A stretch of 28,235 bases of DNA from positions 1 to 28,235 of the forward strand of contig NZ_JBLJBV010000030.1 of assembly GCF_047638075.1 (NCBI RefSeq). The letters are read 5' to 3'. The stretch's first letter is position 1. Each line of letters begins with the position of its first letter. Source of the stretch: UBA6197 sp047638075 (GTDB lineage Bacteria > Pseudomonadota > Alphaproteobacteria > Rhodobacterales > Rhodobacteraceae). Below the pieces are notes generated by a model that was not told the DNA's origin, did no database searches, and saw only the letters and a list, made by a program, of their open reading frames with translations. The position numbers and the translations under genes were made by a program. This document shows, piece after piece, positions 22,632 through 28,235 of the stretch.

Positions 22632-24064
22632 GCCCGCACCTCCAGAACCGAGACGGTTTCGCCGGTAAGGTCACGCAAATAGCGCAGGGTCATGTTTTGC
22701 GCCGCCTCCAGCCGGTAGACCGCCGAGGCGCGCATGTCATCCATCGGGGCAAAATCGTCCGCGAAGGCGGGCAGTGCTGCGATGATTGTGGCCTCGGAGA
22801 AGGGTTGGCCGGTCAGGGCGCGTTCGACCGCATTCGCCCGTTTCGGCACCCCGGCCATACCCCCGAAGGCGATGCGGGAAGTTGTAATTATTGAACCTTC
22901 TACCGTCAGGTTGAAGCAACCACAGACGCCTGAAATGTCCTGATCGAACCTTTTGGAGAGTTTGTAGCAGCGCAGGGCCGGCGCGGTAAGCGGTAGGGTC
23001 AACGCCTCGACGAATTCGCCGGGGGCGCGATCTTGTTTGCGGTAATCGAGAAAGAAATCTTCCAACCGCAGGCTGCGCCGTTCATCCCCCCGGCGCAGGT
23101 GCAACACCGCGTCCAGCGCGATCAGCGCAGGCGGCGCATCGCCAATGGGGGAACCGTTGGCAATATTGCCGCCGATCGTCGCCGCCGCGCGGATTTGTTC
23201 GCTGGCAAAGCGGCGCAGCAACTCGGCCAGCGCGGGGTGCGGGCCTTCCATGGCGTGGCGCAGGGTGGCGATGGTTACCCCCGCGCCGATGCGAAAACCG
23301 TTCTGATCCTGGGTTATGGTTTGCAGGTCTTTGCAATTATTCAAAAATGCGACTTTTGGCAGGGGTCGCAGTTCTTTCGTGACCCAAAGGCCGACATCGC
23401 TGGCCCCCGCAATCAGTGTGGCATCGGGGTTTGCCAGATACCACGCGGCAAGATCGTCGGAATGGGTGGGTTGACAGGCGGTGCCAAGGGGGGGCTGTCT
23501 GCCCCCCACGCCGCCCCCTTTGGGGGCGTCTCCCCCCGAGAGTATTTCGGCCAAGGAAAAGCTGGAAAGGGCTGCCTGATCGCTGTGCATCCAGTCCGGG
23601 ACCGGGGCGGTTTCGGCGGCTTTCGCGGCGCGGATGATCGGGGCGTAGCCGGTGCAGCGGCAGAGGTTGCCGGCCAGTACATCGTCGTGATCGGTGCGGC
23701 CTTGCAGATGCGCGGTTGCCATCGAGACGACAAAGCCGGGCGTGCAATAGCCGCATTGTGAGCCGTGCAGGTCGACCATTGCGGATTGAACCGGGTGCAG
23801 GGTGCCTTTGGGGCCGCTCATGCCTTCGACTGTGCGCAGCGCCTTGCCATTGATTTGGGGCAGCATCAACAGGCAGGCGTTCAGCGCGCGGCTGCCATCA
23901 CTATCGGTGACCATAACTGTGCAGGCGCCGCAGTCGCCTTCGTTGCAGCCTTCCTTTGTACCGGTCAGACCCTTGGTTTCGCGTAGCCATTCCAAAACCG
24001 TGCGGGTCGGGCTTTCATCCGCGACATGCATGGTTTCTCCGTTCAGAAGAAACGTGATCTCCAT
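22628..24064 (-). CDS. xdhA: Xanthine dehydrogenase Fe-S/FAD subunit XdhA
   Basis: XdhA passes electrons from the molybdenum site through two [2Fe-2S] clusters to FAD and then NAD+. In its 478 residues, cluster ligands are C40, C45, C48 and C64 (first domain) and C104, C107, C135 and C137 (second). The FAD domain follows (TLIAGASDVGLWV near 215-227, ASEQIRAAATIGGNIANGSP near 295-314) and the CO-dehydrogenase-flavoprotein C-terminal domain with IAFGGMAGVPKRA. It is about 16 residues longer than the 462-residue R. capsulatus XdhA (remembered length); the surplus coincides with a palindromic repeat encoding about residues 168-193, in the linker between the Fe-S and FAD domains. It is the first gene of the xdh/transport operon and diverges from dnaE. 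Confidence 0.96.
   Translation of the reverse strand: MEITFLLNGETMHVADESPTRTVLEWLRETKGLTGTKEGCNEGDCGACTVMVTDSDGSRALNACLLMLPQINGKALRTVEGMSGPKGTLHPVQSAMVDLHGSQCGYCTPGFVVSMATAHLQGRTDHDDVLAGNLCRCTGYAPIIRAAKAAETAPVPDWMHSDQAALSSFSLAEILSGGDAPKGGGVGGRQPPLGTACQPTHSDDLAAWYLANPDATLIAGASDVGLWVTKELRPLPKVAFLNNCKDLQTITQDQNGFRIGAGVTIATLRHAMEGPHPALAELLRRFASEQIRAAATIGGNIANGSPIGDAPPALIALDAVLHLRRGDERRSLRLEDFFLDYRKQDRAPGEFVEALTLPLTAPALRCYKLSKRFDQDISGVCGCFNLTVEGSIITTSRIAFGGMAGVPKRANAVERALTGQPFSEATIIAALPAFADDFAPMDDMRASAVYRLEAAQNMTLRYLRDLTGETVSVLEVRA
23488..23563 (+). repeat. Palindromic repeat, copy 2, in frame inside xdhA (opposite orientation)
   Basis: The plus strand reads a seven-G run, GGCTGTCTGCC, a six-C run, then a second inner palindrome GCCCCCTTTGGGGGC (23513-23527) absent from copy 1, then CCCCCCGAGAGTATTT (23532-23547) and CCAAGGAAAAGC. 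It matches copy 1 block by block but lies antisense to xdhA, whereas copy 1 lies sense to xdhB. It adds about 25 residues (GGDAPKGGGVGGRQPPL and neighbours) rich in glycine and proline to the inter-domain linker. Confidence 0.78.
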
Positions 24065-24407
24065 CGGGTCAATCCGCCGCGGTCTTTACATTCAAGGCCC
24101 TGCGTGTCCGCCCGATGCGGCGTAAAGCGGATCACGCGCCGTTTCCTTTTTACATGAAGCCTGTCCCGGCGCGATATGGCAAGCAGGATTTGACCTCAAC
24201 GCATTTTTAACCCGTGCGGTACGCGGGCGGATGGGCGTGGCAGGGGCATCGTGTTGCCCTGGCGTGGCAAGCGATGCGTTCGGCGCGGGCCTGAAAAGCG
24301 GGGCCGGGCGCTGAATGATGGCCGCCTTTCTGGCGTTGGCCGGATCCGGTGTGAGCCAGCGGTGCCGCAGAACTGGTTCGGGCGGGCGGCAGGTCAGGAA
24401 GGGGGTG
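24065..24407. other. Divergent xdhA/dnaE intergenic region (343 bp)
   Basis: The stretch between xdhA (minus) and dnaE (plus) holds no convincing gene. Open frames exist on both strands but lack family resemblance. It contains the candidate xdhA promoter at 24171-24199. I looked for a purine-type riboswitch in the minus-strand leader and could not support one. No clear promoter for dnaE was found. Confidence 0.6.
24171..24199 (-). promoter_or_regulatory. Candidate promoter of the xdhA operon
   Basis: On the minus strand TTGAGG (24199-24194) and TATCGC (24176-24171) are 17 bp apart, giving a predicted start near 24164 and a leader of about 100 bases before xdhA. The -35 is good; the -10 matches only the first three positions of the consensus. 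Confidence 0.35.
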
Positions 24408-27400
24408 ATGAAACGGATGAAAGCTAAAAAAGAGCGTGAACCCGGCGCGGGCATGGCCTATCCCTTGGCCATGACCAGTCCCCGATTCATTCACCTGCGT
24501 GTGCATACCGAATATTCGCTGCTTGAGGGCGCGGTACCGGTGAAAAAGCTGATTGCTGCCTGTCAGGCATCGCGCATGCCTGCCGTAGCCGTCACAGATA
24601 CCAATAACATGTTTGCCGCGCTGGAGTTTTCAGTGTTGGCCTCGGGCGCGGGTGTGCAGCCCATTATCGGTTGTCAGGTTGACCTGAGTTATGACCCGGC
24701 CCAGCCCGGAGAGCGCCCGCGCGCGCCTGCGCCCCTTGTGTTGCTGGCGCAAGACGAGGCCGGATATGGCAACCTGATGAAGCTGAATTCGTGCCTGTAC
24801 CTCGACAAGGCCGGGCAGTTGCCGCAGGTGACCGAGACAGAGCTGGCCACCTATTGCCGGGGCCTGATCTGCCTGACGGGCGGCGCCGATGGCCCGGTAG
24901 GGCGACTGATCCGGGCGGGGCAGGGGCCAAAGGCCCACGCGCTGATGGAACGGTTGGCCGCGATCTATCAGAACCGTCTTTATATAGAGCTACAGCGCCA
25001 CCCCGGCGAGGGCGGCCAAACAACCGAGGCTGAACGTGCCACCGAAAAGGGCTTTGTCGAAATGGCCTATGCCATGGGCTTGCCGCTGGTGGCCACCAAT
25101 GATGTCTATTTTCCCAAGGCGGCAATGTATGAGGCGCATGATGCGTTGCTATGCATTGCGGACGGCGCCTATGTCGATCAGCAAGAGCCCCGCCGCCGCC
25201 TGACGCCGCAGCACTACCTGAAATCCGAGGCCGAAATGGCCACGCTGTTTGCCGATCTGCCCGAAGCCCTGGAAAACACGGTGGAGATTGCCCGCCGCTG
25301 TGCCTTCAAGGTGGCCAAGCGTGCGCCGATCCTGCCGCGGTTTGCAGATGACGAGGTTGAGGAATTGCGCAGGCAGGCGCGTGCGGGGCTGACGGCTCGT
25401 CTGGCAGTTATTCCTCACGCAGCCTCGGTGGCGGATTATGAGGCGCGTCTGGATTTTGAGTTGGGCATCATCGAGCAGATGGGCTTTCCGGGGTATTTCC
25501 TGATCGTTGCGGATTTCATCAAATGGGCCAAGGATCAGGGCATTCCGGTAGGGCCGGGCCGGGGGTCGGGGGCGGGTAGTCTTGTGGCCTATGCGCTGAC
25601 CATCACCGACCTTGACCCTTTGCGCTATTCGCTGCTGTTTGAGCGGTTCTTGAACCCCGAGCGGGTGTCGATGCCTGACTTTGACATCGACTTTTGCATG
25701 GATCGGCGCGAAGAGGTCATCCAATACGTTCAGCGTAAATACGGCCGCGAAAAGGTCGGGCAGATCATCACCTTTGGCGCGCTTTTGTCAAAGGCGGCGG
25801 TGCGCGATGTGGGCCGGGTTTTGCAAATGTCCTACGGGCAGGTGGACCGCCTGTCGAAGATGATCCCGGTTGAGGGGGTCAAGCCGGTCAGCATCGAAAA
25901 GGCGCTGGCTGATGAGCCGCGCCTGCGCGAGGCGGCCAAGGCCGAGGAGGTTGTCGCACGCCTTCTGGACTATGCCAAACAGGTCGAGGGTCTGTTGCGC
26001 AACGCCTCGACCCATGCCGCCGGGGTGGTGATCGGGGATCGGCCGCTGGACGAACTCGTGCCGCTTTATCAAGATCCGCGATCAGATATGCCGGCGACCC
26101 AGTTCAACATGAAATGGGTCGAGGCCGCGGGGCTGGTCAAGTTCGACTTTCTGGGTCTGAAAACCCTCACTGTCATTCAAAACGCCATTGACCTGATCCG
26201 TCTGCGCGGGGTCGAGGTTGATATCGCCGCGATCCCGCTGGATGACGCGAAAACCTACGAACTTTATGCCGCCGCGCGCACTGTTGCCGTGTTTCAGGTG
26301 GAATCCACCGGCATGATGGACGCGTTGCGCCGGATGAAGCCGACCTGCATCGAAGATATCGTGGCGCTGGTCGCACTTTATCGCCCTGGCCCGATGGAGA
26401 ATATTCCCACCTACTGCGAGGTGAAGAATGGCCTGAAGGATCTGGAATCGATCCACCCCACCATCGACCATATTCTGGCCGAAACCCAAGGCATCATCGT
26501 CTATCAGGAACAGGTGATGCAGATCGCTCAGGTCATGGCGGGCTACAGCCTTGGCGGCGCGGACCTGCTGCGCCGTGCGATGGGCAAGAAGATCGCTGAA
26601 GAAATGGCGAAAGAGCGCCCGAAATTCATTGAAGGCGCAAAGGCGACCCATAATGTCGACCTTAAAAAAGCCGGAGAAGTATTTGATCTTCTTGAGAAAT
26701 TTGCGAATTACGGTTTCAACAAATCGCACGCGGCCGCCTATGCGGTGGTCAGCTATCAGACCGGCTGGTTAAAGGCCAATCACCCGGTTGAATTCATGGC
26801 CGGGGTGATGAACTGCGACATCCACCTGACCGACAAGCTGGCCGTCTATAAACGCGAAGTGGACCGGCTGGGGATTGAAACGATCCCGCCTTGCGTCAAC
26901 CGCAGCCTTGCGACCTTTACCGTGGCCGAGGGCCGGGTGGTTTACGGTCTTGGCGCGCTGAAAAATGTGGGCGTCGAGGCGATGCGCCTGATTGTTGATG
27001 GGCGCGGCAACACCCCTTTCAGTGATCTTGTGGATTTCGCCCGCCGGGTTGATCTTAAACGCGTCGGTAAACGCCCGCTGGAGATGCTGGCGCGGGCGGG
27101 GGCGTTTGATCAGCTTGATCCCAACCGCCGGCGGGTGTTCGACAGCCTCGATGCGCTGGCGGGCTGGTCGGCGGCGGTGGTTGAGGCCAAGGCCTCATCG
27201 CAGGTTTCCCTCTTTGGGGAGGCGGGCGAGGATCTGCCCCCGCCGCGCCTTGCGGATTGTGACGACTGGCTGCCCGCTGAACGCCTTGCCGAAGAACACA
27301 AGGCCGTGGGCTTTTACCTTTCGGGCCATCCGCTGGATGATTACATGCCCGCGCTAAAACGCAAAAAGGTGATGACCCTGGCCGAGATTACCGTGGCGGC

Positions 27401-27917
27401 CGAAGGTGGCCCGCTGATCGCCAAAATCGCGGGAAACGTTTCTAGCCGTCAGGAAAAGAAATCGGCCAAGGGCAACCGCTTTGCCTTTGTCGGCCTGTCT
27501 GATCCGACCGGCCTTTACGAGGTGACGGTGTTTTCCGACACGCTTGAGGCTGCCCGCCAGTATCTGGAACCGGGCATGGCCGTCGTGTTGACCGTCGAGG
27601 CCAATCTGGAAGGCGAGACCCTGAAGCTGCTGGCGCGCGCGGCGCAGCCCATCGACTCGGTCACGGCTGATGCGGGCGGATCGGGCCTTCGTGTTCACAT
27701 CGACACCCCCGAGGCGGTTTCGACCGTCGCCGCCCTTCTTGCCCGTATGGTCGATGAGGCCCGGATACGCGCCCGCGGCCCGATCCGTTTTTGCGTGTCT
27801 GATCCTGCGCACGGCACCGAATATGAAATCACCGCCGGTGACAGCTTTCCGGTCAACCCACAGATCAAAGGCGCTCTGCGCGCCCTGCGCGGCGTTGTTG
27901 CGGTAGATGAAATCTGA
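24408..27917 (+). CDS. dnaE: DNA polymerase III alpha subunit (replicative)
   Basis: DnaE is the catalytic subunit of the replicative polymerase. It shows an N-terminal PHP domain (HLRVHTEYSLLEGAV, H29 and H33), the glycine-rich GPGRGSGAGSLVAY, and the three polymerase aspartates: two in PDFDIDF (426 and 428) and one in VKFDFLGLKTL (580). A beta-clamp binding motif QVSLF lies at 932-936 and an OB-fold domain follows. Start choice: ATG 24408 has AGGAAGG five bases upstream, giving 1,169 residues; ATG 24471 lacks such a site but fits the usual N-terminus (SPRFIHLR) and gives 1,148 residues, with aspartates at 405, 407 and 559, close to E. coli 401, 403 and 555. The extra 21 residues are therefore uncertain. 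It converges with slyX. Confidence 0.96.
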   Translation: MKRMKAKKEREPGAGMAYPLAMTSPRFIHLRVHTEYSLLEGAVPVKKLIAACQASRMPAVAVTDTNNMFAALEFSVLASGAGVQPIIGCQVDLSYDPAQPGERPRAPAPLVLLAQDEAGYGNLMKLNSCLYLDKAGQLPQVTETELATYCRGLICLTGGADGPVGRLIRAGQGPKAHALMERLAAIYQNRLYIELQRHPGEGGQTTEAERATEKGFVEMAYAMGLPLVATNDVYFPKAAMYEAHDALLCIADGAYVDQQEPRRRLTPQHYLKSEAEMATLFADLPEALENTVEIARRCAFKVAKRAPILPRFADDEVEELRRQARAGLTARLAVIPHAASVADYEARLDFELGIIEQMGFPGYFLIVADFIKWAKDQGIPVGPGRGSGAGSLVAYALTITDLDPLRYSLLFERFLNPERVSMPDFDIDFCMDRREEVIQYVQRKYGREKVGQIITFGALLSKAAVRDVGRVLQMSYGQVDRLSKMIPVEGVKPVSIEKALADEPRLREAAKAEEVVARLLDYAKQVEGLLRNASTHAAGVVIGDRPLDELVPLYQDPRSDMPATQFNMKWVEAAGLVKFDFLGLKTLTVIQNAIDLIRLRGVEVDIAAIPLDDAKTYELYAAARTVAVFQVESTGMMDALRRMKPTCIEDIVALVALYRPGPMENIPTYCEVKNGLKDLESIHPTIDHILAETQGIIVYQEQVMQIAQVMAGYSLGGADLLRRAMGKKIAEEMAKERPKFIEGAKATHNVDLKKAGEVFDLLEKFANYGFNKSHAAAYAVVSYQTGWLKANHPVEFMAGVMNCDIHLTDKLAVYKREVDRLGIETIPPCVNRSLATFTVAEGRVVYGLGALKNVGVEAMRLIVDGRGNTPFSDLVDFARRVDLKRVGKRPLEMLARAGAFDQLDPNRRRVFDSLDALAGWSAAVVEAKASSQVSLFGEAGEDLPPPRLADCDDWLPAERLAEEHKAVGFYLSGHPLDDYMPALKRKKVMTLAEITVAAEGGPLIAKIAGNVSSRQEKKSAKGNRFAFVGLSDPTGLYEVTVFSDTLEAARQYLEPGMAVVLTVEANLEGETLKLLARAAQPIDSVTADAGGSGLRVHIDTPEAVSTVAALLARMVDEARIRARGPIRFCVSDPAHGTEYEITAGDSFPVNPQIKGALRALRGVVAVDEI

Positions 27918-27934
27918 TTTTCCGGCCTGAATAT

Positions 27935-27961
27935 CCCTGCCCCGGGGCAGCCGCGGCAGGG
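27935..27961. terminator. Stem-loop between the convergent dnaE and slyX genes
   Basis: CCCTGCC (27935-27941) and GGCAGGG (27955-27961) form a 7-bp GC stem, with an alternative inner palindrome TGCCCCGGGGCA. It sits in the 51-bp gap between the two convergent stops, a usual site for a shared terminator, but neither side has a clear U-run. Confidence 0.4.
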
Positions 27962-27968
27962 CCCGCGC

Positions 27969-28175
27969 TTACCAGTGCGGGGGGCGCTGATCGGCCAGGG
28001 GCACTGTGCCGCCGCTTTCGGCTTCGCGTTCGGCCTCGCGCTCCAGCAACATGCCCAGACGGCGGGTCAGGCGGCTGATTTCACCTTCTTGCCGCGCGAC
28101 AATGTCGGATAATTCGTCCACTGTACGGGTCAGATAGGCGATCTGTTCTTCGCACCGTTCCATACGATGTTGCAT
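27969..28175 (-). CDS. slyX: SlyX family protein
   Basis: The 68-residue protein has the SlyX form: an amphipathic coiled-coil helix over about residues 5-50 (RMERCEEQIAYLTRTVDEL, then LSDIVARQEGEISRLTRRL) and a polar tail ending in the family-typical RPPHW (PPHY/W) C-terminus. SlyX is a conserved small protein with no established biochemical role. The ATG at 28175 is chosen over an upstream in-frame ATG at 28208 because GGAG lies seven bases before it and the family starts here. It converges with dnaE. Confidence 0.88.
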   Translation of the reverse strand: MQHRMERCEEQIAYLTRTVDELSDIVARQEGEISRLTRRLGMLLEREAEREAESGGTVPLADQRPPHW

Positions 28176-28235
28176 TTCTCTGCTCCTGCTTGCCCGGCAC
28201 TGCGCCATCCGCTACACCGCGCCCTGATGATAAGC

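Noticed and set aside
21132..22682. A 516-codon open frame antisense to xdhB
   Set aside because: It mirrors xdhB in a high-GC genome where antisense frames stay open by codon bias. Its translation is rich in R, H, P and G with no domain, while the xdhB strand shows all catalytic motifs.
24065..24148. A short leader peptide (about 31 codons, GTG start) overlapping the xdhA start
   Set aside because: It has an AAGGA before the GTG, but its sequence shows no regulatory codon run and it could be chance in a roughly 100-base leader.
24065..24170. A purine or xanthine riboswitch in the xdhA leader
   Set aside because: I could not find the conserved core of any purine-type riboswitch I know; only small GC stems are present. 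A covariance-model search would be decisive.
24408..27917. The error-prone polymerase DnaE2, given a nearby SOS box
   Set aside because: Length, the PHP domain, the QVSLF clamp motif and absence of imuA/imuB neighbours fit replicative DnaE; the LexA box is 11 kb away at uvrB.
28176..28235. A tRNA gene at the right edge
   Set aside because: A short stretch resembles a tRNA D-arm on the minus strand, but no acceptor, anticodon or T-arm pairing can be formed; it is only the slyX upstream region.
1..28235. CRISPR arrays, insertion sequences, prophage genes
   Set aside because: No spaced direct-repeat arrays, transposase or integrase motifs, or phage structural genes were seen on either strand.

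Overview
The window looks like a chromosomal segment of an alphaproteobacterium, most likely a marine or aquatic Rhodobacteraceae (Roseobacter/Rhodobacter group). Reasons: high GC, dense operons joined by ATGA/GTGA overlaps, two TRAP transporters, an XdhABC enzyme whose catalytic residues fall at or close to Rhodobacter capsulatus numbering, a bacterial NDUFS4-type complex I subunit, and an alphaproteobacterial LexA box (GTTC-N7-GTTC) near uvrB. No phage, transposase, CRISPR array, tRNA or rRNA gene was found.

Layout. (1) 1-2247: the edge-truncated small permease of a TRAP transporter (minus) lies behind an N-formylglutamate amidohydrolase-family gene (minus). A divergent RpiR-type regulator (plus) shares an intergenic region with a clean inverted repeat. 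(2) 2278-7377: a minus-strand cluster holds an M19 dipeptidase, then a solute-binding protein, two permeases and an ATPase of a PotABCD/AfuABC-like importer. (3) 7540-10406: a complete TRAP transporter (binding protein, small and large permease, plus) diverges from the dipeptidase. (4) 10403-10991: a small membrane protein gene and an antibiotic-biosynthesis-monooxygenase-like gene. (5) 11094-14101: uvrB (minus) and the NDUFS4-like gene (plus) flank a 512-bp intergenic region that holds the LexA box and a strong structured-RNA candidate. (6) 14682-24064: one minus-strand operon, xdhA-xdhB-xdhC-ATPase-permease-permease-BMP binding protein, closed by a strong intrinsic terminator. It couples purine/nucleoside uptake to xanthine oxidation. 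(7) 24408-28175: dnaE (plus) converges on slyX (minus).

How the parts work together: most of the window is uptake linked to a first catabolic step. Amide or peptide hydrolases sit beside TRAP and ABC importers, and xanthine dehydrogenase sits beside a nucleoside-type importer. The rest is DNA repair and replication housekeeping.

Most notable: (a) one GC-rich palindromic repeat family occurs inside both xdhA and xdhB, in opposite orientations, keeping the reading frame open each time. The xdhA copy looks like an insertion in the linker between the Fe-S and FAD domains; the xdhB copy appears to be older and shared with R. capsulatus. (b) Upstream of uvrB, a LexA box overlaps a possible promoter pointing away from uvrB into a sequence that folds as a 16-bp stem with a C-rich loop, so a DNA-damage-regulated small RNA is conceivable. 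Function statements rest on reading motifs by eye; no database search was possible.
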